Below are positions 39,681 through 48,168 of a stretch of DNA of 64,000 nt, piece after piece. Origin of the DNA: Oscillospiraceae bacterium (GTDB lineage: Bacteria; Bacillota; Clostridia; Oscillospirales; CAG-272). A model generated the notes under the pieces. The model did no database searches, had not been told where the DNA came from, and saw only the letters and a list, made by a program, of their open reading frames with translations. The position numbers and the translations under genes were made by a program. Within the stretch, counting starts at the first letter, position 1, and each line of letters starts with the position of its first letter. Where the stretch lies: NCBI GenBank assembly GCA_015065285.1, contig SVQP01000001.1, positions 56,985 through 120,984 on the forward strand, in the 5' to 3' direction.

Positions 39681-40810
39681 AAAGATGGGGATTTTGCGCA
39701 ATTTTGGTGCTCTGTCTTGCAGGGGTGCTGTGCCTGCCCGCAGCTGCAACCGATGCGGGCTTTTCCGCATTGCCCGAGGAATACGTGGCGCTGGAGAGCT
39801 ACCTGCCAAAGTCGTTGTCGGGGATTTTACCCGAGGGACTGTTTGATCCCGATCCGCAAAGGGTGCAAGAGGCACTCTCGCAGCTGACCTCGTTTTCGGG
39901 CTTTATTGGTGTGATATTGCAGGCAGTGGGGCTGCACCTTGAGGAGTGCGGTGCGCTGCTTGCCTCGGTTTTGGGGCTGCTTTTGCTGTGCGGCATGATG
40001 CGCGCACTGGGGCAGGTGTGGAGCATGAATCATGCAAGTCTTGTGCCAAGGCTGTGCCTGTATCTGGCAATAGCAGGGGCAGGATATGCTGCGGTGGATG
40101 CCATGCTGGACTATTTTTCCTCTCTGCAAACGCTCATGCAGGGTATGATTCCACTCATGAGCACCATGTATCTGCTTGGCGGCAATGCAGCGCGCGCCTC
40201 GGTGGGCAACGTCATGCTCTCGGTGGGCTTGAACGTATGCCACAGCGTGTGCGCAGGGCTTGCACCGCCGCTGTTTGGCGCGTGCATGGCAATGGCGCTG
40301 CCCGCTGTGATGGAATCGGGGGTGGATCTTGCGCGCGTGTCCGGCTTTCTCAAAAAGGGGTATACCACCGTGCTTGGTATTCTGACGCTTGTGCTGACAC
40401 TGTGCCTTAGCGCACAGAATCTGATCGCCTCTCGTGCGGACAGCCTTGCCATGCGCAGCGGCAGGTATGCCATCGGGCAAATGATCCCTGTCGTGGGTGG
40501 GGCGCTGGCAGGCTCTTTGGATACGCTTGCCGCAGGCATAGGGCTTTTGCGCGGCTTGGCAGGTATGAGCGGTGTACTGCTTTTGCTGATTGGCTGCCTG
40601 CCCGTGCTTGTGCGCATGCTGCTGTTGCGTGGATTGTTTGATCTTGGATCGGGCATTGCGCATCTGCTTGGATGCGCAAGTGAGAGCGCCTTGCTTGGCG
40701 AGGCGGGCAGCTTGTTTGGCTATATGGCGGCTGCCGTGGCAATATGCACGGCAGTATTTATCATAGCGGTGGGGGCATTTGCGTCCTGCGCTGCAGCTTG
40801 GGTGACGTAG
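39674..40810 (+). CDS. spoIIIAE: Stage III sporulation protein AE (TTG or GTG start)
   Basis: Multi-TM protein with signal peptide; operon context. Confidence 0.9.
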   Translation: MVKRWGFCAILVLCLAGVLCLPAAATDAGFSALPEEYVALESYLPKSLSGILPEGLFDPDPQRVQEALSQLTSFSGFIGVILQAVGLHLEECGALLASVLGLLLLCGMMRALGQVWSMNHASLVPRLCLYLAIAGAGYAAVDAMLDYFSSLQTLMQGMIPLMSTMYLLGGNAARASVGNVMLSVGLNVCHSVCAGLAPPLFGACMAMALPAVMESGVDLARVSGFLKKGYTTVLGILTLVLTLCLSAQNLIASRADSLAMRSGRYAIGQMIPVVGGALAGSLDTLAAGIGLLRGLAGMSGVLLLLIGCLPVLVRMLLLRGLFDLGSGIAHLLGCASESALLGEAGSLFGYMAAAVAICTAVFIIAVGAFASCAAAWVT

Positions 40811-40811
40811 C

Positions 40812-41261
40812 ATGGGAGAGTATTTGGTTGCATTGGCAGGGATGAGCGTATTGATCGCGCTGGTCTGCACCCTCGTGCCCTCGCAAGGGCAGGCGCACGT
40901 CAAGCTTTTGTGCAGCCTTTGCGTGGTTTGTCTTGTATGCGTGCCGCTGGTACACACGGTAAAGGATATTTCTCAAGGAGAGTGGGAGATCCCCGAGGAG
41001 TGGCTGGAGCCCGAAGCGCAAGAGCCGGATTACGGACAGGTGGCGGATCGGTTGCTGGTCGGGCAGCTGCAGGTGCTCTTGGAGCAGAAATTCGGTCTGG
41101 GGGCAGAGCAGTGTCGCATTCTTGCGCAATGGGATGAGCAGGATAAGGTCACGCACGTCACGCTCGTGCTTTCGGGAAAGGCGATCTGGCAGGATCCCGA
41201 CCCGATTCGCGCATACGTGCAGCAGCTGCTTGGCTGTGCATGCACGGTGGTTTTGGATTGA
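40812..41261 (+). CDS. spoIIIAF: Stage III sporulation protein AF
   Basis: Two N-terminal TM segments; operon context. Confidence 0.85.
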   Translation: MGEYLVALAGMSVLIALVCTLVPSQGQAHVKLLCSLCVVCLVCVPLVHTVKDISQGEWEIPEEWLEPEAQEPDYGQVADRLLVGQLQVLLEQKFGLGAEQCRILAQWDEQDKVTHVTLVLSGKAIWQDPDPIRAYVQQLLGCACTVVLD

Positions 41262-41274
41262 TTGGAGGGATGAG

Positions 41275-41826
41275 ATGTATTCGGACGGAGTTTCGGGAGT
41301 TTCGGGCACGGTGGGGCAAATGAAACGCAGCGGCAAGCTGTGGATCGTGATTTTAGGTGCCTTGATTGGGCTGGGGCTTTTGGTGGTGGGCAGTCTGGAT
41401 CTGCCGATATTTGAGAAAAAGGAACAGAGTAACAGCACCGAGCTTGGCGCGCAAAGTGAACTGCAGAGCTATCGCGAGCAGCTGAGCGGTGAGATCGCAC
41501 GGCTGTGCGCGCAGGTGCGCGGTGTGGGCAAGGTGCAGGTGGTAGTCACGCTTTCGGGCGGCTATGAATACGTGTATGCCTGCGACGTGCAAAGCAAGAC
41601 GGATGCGGATAGCAGCACGTGGGAGGAATCCTACGTGCTGGTGGGATCGGGCAGCGCGCAAGCGCCCCTGCTTTTGATGCGCAGGCAGCCTGCCATCGCG
41701 GGTGTGGGGATTGTATGCGAGGGCGGAGCAGACCCTTACGTGCAAAACGAGCTGACAGCGCTGATCAGCGCTGCCTTTGGCATCGGCACCAATAAAATTC
41801 ACGTCAGTGCATCACAAAATCAATGA
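41275..41826 (+). CDS. spoIIIAG: Stage III sporulation protein AG
   Basis: ORF 41122..41826 trimmed to MYSDGVSGVSGTVGQMKRSGKLWIVILGALIGLGLLVVG; GVGKVQVVVTLSGG. Confidence 0.88.
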   Translation: MYSDGVSGVSGTVGQMKRSGKLWIVILGALIGLGLLVVGSLDLPIFEKKEQSNSTELGAQSELQSYREQLSGEIARLCAQVRGVGKVQVVVTLSGGYEYVYACDVQSKTDADSSTWEESYVLVGSGSAQAPLLLMRRQPAIAGVGIVCEGGADPYVQNELTALISAAFGIGTNKIHVSASQNQ

Positions 41827-41831
41827 AGCAG

Positions 41832-41860
41832 GCATATTATCGCGCGCGGCACGATATAAT
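41832..41860 (+). promoter_or_regulatory. Possible internal sigma-E-like promoter upstream of spoIIIAH
   Basis: GCATATT-N14-GATATAAT. Confidence 0.4.
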
Positions 41861-41892
41861 GTAGCGTAAAACAAAAACGGAGGGCTTTACGT

Positions 41893-42495
41893 ATGAACGT
41901 CAAAAAGGTATTTACATCCATCGGTGATTTTTTCAAGAAAATGGGCAAGCGCAACCTGATCATTGCGGGTGCTGTGATCATGATCGGGCTTGCGGTCTAT
42001 CTGAACTGGATCTTTTTCGCAGGCGATGCTGCGGATGATTCCTACCAGTATGATCAGAGCGCGGGCATGACCACCAACTACGGTACCACGCTCGGCACGG
42101 GCTCAAGCACGGGCAATCAAAACAGCACTTCCACCGGCTCCTCATCCTATTTCAACAGCGTGCAGATCAGCAGACAAAAGGCGCGTGACGAGGCGCTTGA
42201 GGTGCTCAATTCGGTGGTAGACAACGAAAATGCTACCGATCAGGTCAAGGCAGAGGCAGTTGCCGAGATCAGACAGATCGCAAGCGAGATGGAAAACGAA
42301 GCCAAGATCGAATCGCTGATCAAGACCAAGGGGTATGCGCAGTGCGTGGCGGTCATCAGCGGAGAGAACGTCAGCATTGTGGTGCAGCACGAGGGAGAGC
42401 TGAGCGCATCTGCCTTGGCGCAGATCAATGCCATTGTGTATGAGCAGACCGGCATTTCCCCCGCAGGCGTCAGCATTATTACAAGAGAGTCGTGA
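41893..42495 (+). CDS. spoIIIAH: Stage III sporulation protein AH
   Basis: Single TM, R-x-KARDEALEVLNSVVDN and VKAEAVAEIRQIA; end of the spoIIIA operon. Confidence 0.92.
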   Translation: MNVKKVFTSIGDFFKKMGKRNLIIAGAVIMIGLAVYLNWIFFAGDAADDSYQYDQSAGMTTNYGTTLGTGSSTGNQNSTSTGSSSYFNSVQISRQKARDEALEVLNSVVDNENATDQVKAEAVAEIRQIASEMENEAKIESLIKTKGYAQCVAVISGENVSIVVQHEGELSASALAQINAIVYEQTGISPAGVSIITRES

Positions 42496-42510
42496 GCACA
42501 GAGGCAAAAG

Positions 42511-42544
42511 GCCGCCCGATGAGGTGTCATCGGGCGGCTTTTTT
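42511..42544 (+). terminator. Intrinsic terminator of the spoIIIA operon
   Basis: gccgcccgatga-ggtg-tcatcgggcggc-tttttt. Confidence 0.92.
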
Positions 42545-42585
42545 GCATAGAATGGAATGAAAACTCGCAGAAATGAGGATGCCTT

Positions 42586-43653
42586 ATGCAAAACAATACG
42601 AAAAAAGCATATTTTGCAGCCGCCAATACCCAGGACGGCTTTGTCAGCTATTATGCGGACTGCTTTGATCGGCAGGATATCTCGCAGCTTTATATGATCA
42701 AGGGAGGTCCGGGCACGGGCAAGAGCCGCTTTCTCGGTGACGTGGCAAGCGCAGCGCTCAGGCGTGGCTGGGAGGTGGAGTATTATTATTGCTCCTCCGA
42801 CCCGGGATCCTTGGACGGGCTGGTGCTTACGCATGCGAAAAAGGGTAAGATCGCCTTGGCGGATACCACGCCGCCGCACGTCATGGAGCCCATGCTGCCC
42901 GGAGTGCGTGACGTGATCGTCAATCTTGGAGATTTTTGGGATCGCGAAGCGCTTGCCAAGCAAAATAAGCAGATCCGCGTGCTGGATGCGTATAAGCAGC
43001 AGGGATTTTCGCAGGCGCACGGGTATCTGCACACGGCAGGGTCTCTTTTGCGCATTCGCGATAGCCTGGTTGCACCCTGCGTTTGCTCCGATCGGGTTTT
43101 GCGCACCGCATCGCGCATTGCGTCTCATTTTCCCAAGGGCGACGGCAAGCCATGGCATATCGGGCTTTGCGATAGCATTGGCATGCGCGGCAAGGTGCAT
43201 TTTGATACCTATGAAAGGCTTGCGGACAGCGTGGTGGTGCTGCTCCCGTTCTACGGCTTGGAGTATGCCGTGATGCAAAAGCTCTGTGATGCGGCAAGGG
43301 AGCGCGGCTCGCAGTGCTACCGCGCACCGCACGTGCTGCAGCCTTGCATGACCTCTGCGCTGTATTTTCCCGAAAACCGACTGTGTGTGACCACGGCAGA
43401 GCCTGCACGCAACACAGGCGCGCACGTGCGGCGTGTGGATCTGCGGCGCCTTTGCAATCCGGATGCGTTGCGCGGTGTACGCGGCAGAGCCAGATTTGCT
43501 GCCAAAATGGCACAGAGCGCGCTTGATGCCGCATGCGAATGCTTTGCTCGCGCGGGCGAATACCATTTCGAGCTGGAAAGCCTGTATACCTCTGCCATGG
43601 ACTTTGATGCAAAGGAGAATTTTACCGCCACATTTTGCAATGCAATCTTATAA
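42586..43653 (+). CDS. P-loop ATPase-like protein (PRK06851-type)
   Basis: MIKGGPGTGKSRFLGDV Walker A; ADTTPPHVMEPMLPGVRDVIVNLGDFWD. Confidence 0.75.
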   Translation: MQNNTKKAYFAAANTQDGFVSYYADCFDRQDISQLYMIKGGPGTGKSRFLGDVASAALRRGWEVEYYYCSSDPGSLDGLVLTHAKKGKIALADTTPPHVMEPMLPGVRDVIVNLGDFWDREALAKQNKQIRVLDAYKQQGFSQAHGYLHTAGSLLRIRDSLVAPCVCSDRVLRTASRIASHFPKGDGKPWHIGLCDSIGMRGKVHFDTYERLADSVVVLLPFYGLEYAVMQKLCDAARERGSQCYRAPHVLQPCMTSALYFPENRLCVTTAEPARNTGAHVRRVDLRRLCNPDALRGVRGRARFAAKMAQSALDAACECFARAGEYHFELESLYTSAMDFDAKENFTATFCNAIL

Positions 43654-43658
43654 ACTTC

Positions 43659-43688
43659 TTGACAATGCGCGTCGAAATATAGTATAAT
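43659..43688 (+). promoter_or_regulatory. Sigma-A promoter upstream of miaB
   Basis: TTGACA-N18-TATAAT. Confidence 0.7.
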
Positions 43689-43730
43689 AATAAATTGAGA
43701 TACTATAATAACTTAAGGATAGAAACAAGA

Positions 43731-45128
43731 ATGAACCAACAAATCGTATACGACGCAAGCACGTATATTCAAAAGCTCAGAGGCTATACAAAAGAGCTTT
43801 CCGAAGACATGGGACATGCGCCCAAATGCTTTGTGCTGACCTTTGGCTGCCAGCAAAACGAAGCGGACAGCGAAAAGCTTTCAGGTATGGCACAGGACAT
43901 GGGCTATGAGCTGACGGATGACCCTGCACAGGCGGATCTGATCGCGGTCAATACCTGCGCCATTCGCGAGCATGCCGAGCAAAAGGCACTCTCAATTGTG
44001 GGACAATATAAGCACCTCAAGGCAAAAAAGCCCTCGCTGATCATTGCGGTATGTGGCTGCATGGTGGCACAGGAGCACCGCCGTGAGGATATCAAGCACA
44101 AATACCCTTACGTGGATATTACCTTCGGAACGGCATCCTTGCACCGTTTTCCCGAGCTGCTCTGGCAAAAAATTGCGCGCTCGCGCCGCATTTTCTGCCC
44201 CGAGGAGACTGAATACGTCGTAGCCGAGGGCATGCCCATCTGCCGCGAGAGCAATTATCGCGCATGGGTTTCCATCATGTACGGCTGTAATAATTTCTGC
44301 TCCTATTGCATCGTGCCTTACGTGCGCGGCAGAGAGAGAAGCCGCGAGATGCACGAGGTTGTCGCCGAGGTTAAGGAGCTTGTGGAAAAGGGATATAAGG
44401 ATATTACGCTGCTTGGGCAGAACGTCAATTCCTATGCCAAGGGCATGGGCTATGATTTTGCCGATCTGCTTGCAGAGCTTGATAAGATCAAGGGAGATTT
44501 CATCCTGAGATTCATGACCAGCCACCCTAAGGATGCAAGCTATAAGCTGATTGACGTCATGGCAAGCTCCAAACACGTAGCGCGTCAGTTCCATCTGCCG
44601 CTGCAATCGGGCAGTGATAAGATTCTGAAGGCAATGAACCGCCATTACGACAAGGCGAGATACCTTGACATTGTGCGCTATATCAGAGAAAAAATGCCGG
44701 ATGCGGCGCTTTCCTCGGATATTATCGTAGGATTCCCGGGCGAGACCGAGCAGGATTTTGAGGACACCATGCAGATTTTGGAAACAGTGCGCTTTGATAT
44801 GCTGTTTTCCTTTATCTACTCGCCCCGAAAGGGCACGCCTGCCGCAGAGATGGAGCAGGTGGATGCCAAGGTAACGGGCAAGAGATTTGACCGACTGCTG
44901 GCACTGCAGCACGATATCGCACTGGAGAAAAACCAGCCTATGGTGGGCAAGGTGATCCGCGTGCTTTGCGACGGACCCAGCAAAAATAACCCTGAGATTT
45001 ATTCGGGACGCGAGGAGGGGAACAAGATTGTGTTCTTCCATGCAAGCCCCGAGCACCAAGGCAAATTCGTCAACGTAAAAATCGACCGCGCCGACGCATT
45101 TGCTTTGTGGGGAGAAATTGAAAAATAA
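43731..45128 (+). CDS. miaB: tRNA-2-methylthio-N6-dimethylallyladenosine synthase MiaB
   Basis: TFGCQQNEADSEKLSGM, MYGCNNFCSYCIVPYVRGRERSR radical SAM motif, TRAM. Confidence 0.96.
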   Translation: MNQQIVYDASTYIQKLRGYTKELSEDMGHAPKCFVLTFGCQQNEADSEKLSGMAQDMGYELTDDPAQADLIAVNTCAIREHAEQKALSIVGQYKHLKAKKPSLIIAVCGCMVAQEHRREDIKHKYPYVDITFGTASLHRFPELLWQKIARSRRIFCPEETEYVVAEGMPICRESNYRAWVSIMYGCNNFCSYCIVPYVRGRERSREMHEVVAEVKELVEKGYKDITLLGQNVNSYAKGMGYDFADLLAELDKIKGDFILRFMTSHPKDASYKLIDVMASSKHVARQFHLPLQSGSDKILKAMNRHYDKARYLDIVRYIREKMPDAALSSDIIVGFPGETEQDFEDTMQILETVRFDMLFSFIYSPRKGTPAAEMEQVDAKVTGKRFDRLLALQHDIALEKNQPMVGKVIRVLCDGPSKNNPEIYSGREEGNKIVFFHASPEHQGKFVNVKIDRADAFALWGEIEK

Positions 45129-45147
45129 AAGAAAAGAGGATAAAAAA

Positions 45148-45540
45148 ATGGAAATTTTTGAACTGGCAGCACAGCTTGGCAAGGTGCTCAAGGAGGACGA
45201 GAGACTGGTACGCATGGCAAACGCAAAAGAGGCGTATGAGAATGATATGGAACTGCGCACTCTGATGCGCGAATATCAGGTACAGCAGATCGCACTGGAA
45301 AAGACCGCAGGCCAGAAGGACGTTGAGGCAAGATTTTTGGAGATGATCCAGAACCGCATCAACGAGCTGTACGATCAGATTGTAGCCCACCCCGTTTACG
45401 TGGAGCTGGAGGCTGCACAGAATGAGGTCAATGCGCTCATGAACGCTGTCAACAACACCATCATGTTTGAAATTACGGGCGAGGTGCCCTCATCCTGCAC
45501 GCACGACTGCTCCACCTGTGGCGGCAGCTGCGGACACTGA
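45148..45540 (+). CDS. YlbF/YmcA family protein with Cys-rich C-terminus
   Basis: MEIFELAAQLGKVLKEDERLVRMANAKEAYENDMELRTLMREYQ; tail CTHDCSTCGGSCGH. Confidence 0.85.
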   Translation: MEIFELAAQLGKVLKEDERLVRMANAKEAYENDMELRTLMREYQVQQIALEKTAGQKDVEARFLEMIQNRINELYDQIVAHPVYVELEAAQNEVNALMNAVNNTIMFEITGEVPSSCTHDCSTCGGSCGH

Positions 45541-45572
45541 TTTTCCAAAACTTAAGAAGCGAGGATAAGACC

Positions 45573-48158
45573 ATGACTCCGATGATGGAGCAATATTTCG
45601 AGGTCAAAAATAAATACAAGGATCATTTGCTGTTTTACCGTCTGGGGGACTTTTACGAGATGTTCTTTGACGATGCCATCACCGCCTCGCGTGAGCTGGA
45701 GCTGACGCTGACCGGCAGAGATTGCGGTGAAGCGGAGCGTGCGCCCATGTGCGGCGTGCCGTTCCACTCGGCAGAAGGGTACATAGGCAGATTGATCGCC
45801 AAGGGCTACAAGGTTGCCATTTGCGAGCAGGTGGAGGATCCCGCCACCGCCAAGGGACTGGTCAAGCGCGACGTAGTGCGTGTGGTCACCCCGGGTACGG
45901 TGATTGAGAGCACGCTGCTCTCTGAGCAAAAGAACAACTATCTTTGCGCCATTTACGTGGGCGAATATGCCATTGGCGTGTGCTTTGCAGACGTTTCCAC
46001 CGCGCAGATCTGTGCCACGTCCTTTGACGGTGAGCAGGCAGAGACCAGACTTTGCAACGAGCTTGCAACCTACGCGCCCCGTGAGGTGATCGCCAATCTG
46101 TCCCGCAAGAGCTTTCCTGAAACCGCAGCGTTCGTGACCGACCGCTTGGGCGCTGTGCTTGGTGACAATCAGCCCGGCAGATTTGAATATGCGGATGCCT
46201 TGGAGCGCGTGCGCGAGCGCTTTGGCGACAGCATCAGGACCCGTGACACAGCGGACAAGCCTCTGATCTGTGCTGTTGGTGCACTGATCGACTACATTTA
46301 CGAGACGCAAAAGACAGATTCTCCTTATCTTAAGGAGCTGCAGGTATATACCGACGGGCAGTATCTGGAAATGGACGCCAACACGCGCCGCAATCTGGAG
46401 CTGACCGAGACCATGCGCCAAAAGGAGAAAAAGGGCTCGTTGCTCTGGGTGCTGGATAAGACCAAGACCTCTCCCGGTGCAAGACTTTTGCGCAGCTGGG
46501 TGGAGCATCCGCTACTCTCGGTTGGCGCGATCTCCAAGCGTCAGAGCGCGGTAGAGGAGCTGTATGGCAACTTTATGCTGCGCGAGGAGCTTTCTGAGCT
46601 GCTTTCCGGCGTGCTTGACATGGAAAGACTGATGACGCGCATTGTGTACGGTACGGCAAATGCAAAGGATCTGCGTGCCGTGGCAAATACCGCTGCCGTG
46701 CTGCCCGAGGTCAAGGCACTGCTGCAGAGCTGCAAGAGCGAGGAGCTTTCAAGCATTTATCGCGAGCTGGATCTGCTCGAGGACGTTTGCGCGCGCATCA
46801 ACGCAGGTATTTGTGAGGAGCCGCCCTTCTCGGTTCGTGACGGTGGCATGATCGCCCCCGGCTACAGTGCCGAGGTGGACGAGCTGCACGCCATTATGCG
46901 CGACGGCAAGAACTGGGTAGAGCAAACGGCTGCCGCAGAGCGTGAGCGCACCGGCATCAAAACGCTCAAGGTGGGCTACAATAAGGTGTTCGGCTACTAC
47001 ATCGAGGTCAGCAAATCCTTTGCGGATCAGGTGCCCGCGCATTATATCCGCAAGCAGACGCTGGTGGGTGGCGAGAGGTACATTACCGACGAGCTCAAGG
47101 AAATGGAAGCCAAGATCCTTGGCGCGGGCGACCGCGTTTGTGCTTTGGAATACGAGCTGTTCCAGGAGATCCGCGCATTTGTGGCACAGAACAGCGAGAG
47201 AGTGCAAAAAACCGCTGCGCTGCTTGCCAAAACCGACGTATATCTCTCCCTGGCAACCGTTGCCGCACGCAACAAATACGTGTGCCCCGAGGTGGATAAC
47301 AGTGACGTCATTGAGATCAAGGACGGCAGACACCCCGTTGTGGAGCAGTTTGTCAAGGATACCTATTTTGTGCCCAACGACGCACACCTGGATACCAAGA
47401 ACAACCGCCTGATGCTGATCACGGGCCCCAATATGGCAGGTAAATCTACCTATATGAGACAGGTGGCACTGATTACCCTGATGGCGCAGATCGGCAGCTT
47501 TGTGCCTGCAAACGAGGCAAGCGTGGGCATTGTGGATAAGATTTTCACGCGCGTGGGCGCGTCGGACGACCTGGCATCAGGTCAATCCACCTTTATGCTG
47601 GAGATGACCGAGGTGGCTTATATTCTGCAAAATGCCACGCAGAACAGCCTGATCATTTACGATGAGGTTGGACGCGGTACCTCGACCTTTGACGGCATGA
47701 GCATCGCGCGCGCCATTGTGGAATATACCCACAGCCGCCGCATCGGTGCAAAAACGCTGTTTGCAACCCACTACCACGAGCTGACTGTTATGGAGCAGGA
47801 GTTTGAGGGCGTGGTCAACTATAACATCGCTGCCAAAAAGCGCGGCGACAGTATTACCTTCCTTCGCAAGATCGTGCGCGGCTCAACCGACGACAGCTAC
47901 GGCATTGAGGTTGCCAAGCTGGCAGGACTGCCGAACGACGTGATCAAGCGCGCAAGACAGGTGCTGCTCTCGGTAGAGCAGACCGCCAAGGCGCTGAACA
48001 CTGCAGAGGTCAAGGAGAAAGAGCCGAGCGATGAGATCACCATCGAGGATCAGATCAACGAGCAGGTGATCGAGCAGCTCAAAAACGTGGATATCAACAC
48101 GCTCTCGCCCTATGAGTGCATGACGCTGCTGTTTGATATCAAAAAAAGATTGATTTAA
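45573..48158 (+). CDS. mutS: DNA mismatch repair protein MutS
   Basis: MTPMMEQYFEVKNKYKDHLLFYRLGDFYEMF, GPNMAGKSTYMRQ, DEVGRGTSTFDG. Confidence 0.98.
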   Translation: MTPMMEQYFEVKNKYKDHLLFYRLGDFYEMFFDDAITASRELELTLTGRDCGEAERAPMCGVPFHSAEGYIGRLIAKGYKVAICEQVEDPATAKGLVKRDVVRVVTPGTVIESTLLSEQKNNYLCAIYVGEYAIGVCFADVSTAQICATSFDGEQAETRLCNELATYAPREVIANLSRKSFPETAAFVTDRLGAVLGDNQPGRFEYADALERVRERFGDSIRTRDTADKPLICAVGALIDYIYETQKTDSPYLKELQVYTDGQYLEMDANTRRNLELTETMRQKEKKGSLLWVLDKTKTSPGARLLRSWVEHPLLSVGAISKRQSAVEELYGNFMLREELSELLSGVLDMERLMTRIVYGTANAKDLRAVANTAAVLPEVKALLQSCKSEELSSIYRELDLLEDVCARINAGICEEPPFSVRDGGMIAPGYSAEVDELHAIMRDGKNWVEQTAAAERERTGIKTLKVGYNKVFGYYIEVSKSFADQVPAHYIRKQTLVGGERYITDELKEMEAKILGAGDRVCALEYELFQEIRAFVAQNSERVQKTAALLAKTDVYLSLATVAARNKYVCPEVDNSDVIEIKDGRHPVVEQFVKDTYFVPNDAHLDTKNNRLMLITGPNMAGKSTYMRQVALITLMAQIGSFVPANEASVGIVDKIFTRVGASDDLASGQSTFMLEMTEVAYILQNATQNSLIIYDEVGRGTSTFDGMSIARAIVEYTHSRRIGAKTLFATHYHELTVMEQEFEGVVNYNIAAKKRGDSITFLRKIVRGSTDDSYGIEVAKLAGLPNDVIKRARQVLLSVEQTAKALNTAEVKEKEPSDEITIEDQINEQVIEQLKNVDINTLSPYECMTLLFDIKKRLI

Positions 48159-48168
48159 TGGAGTTACT

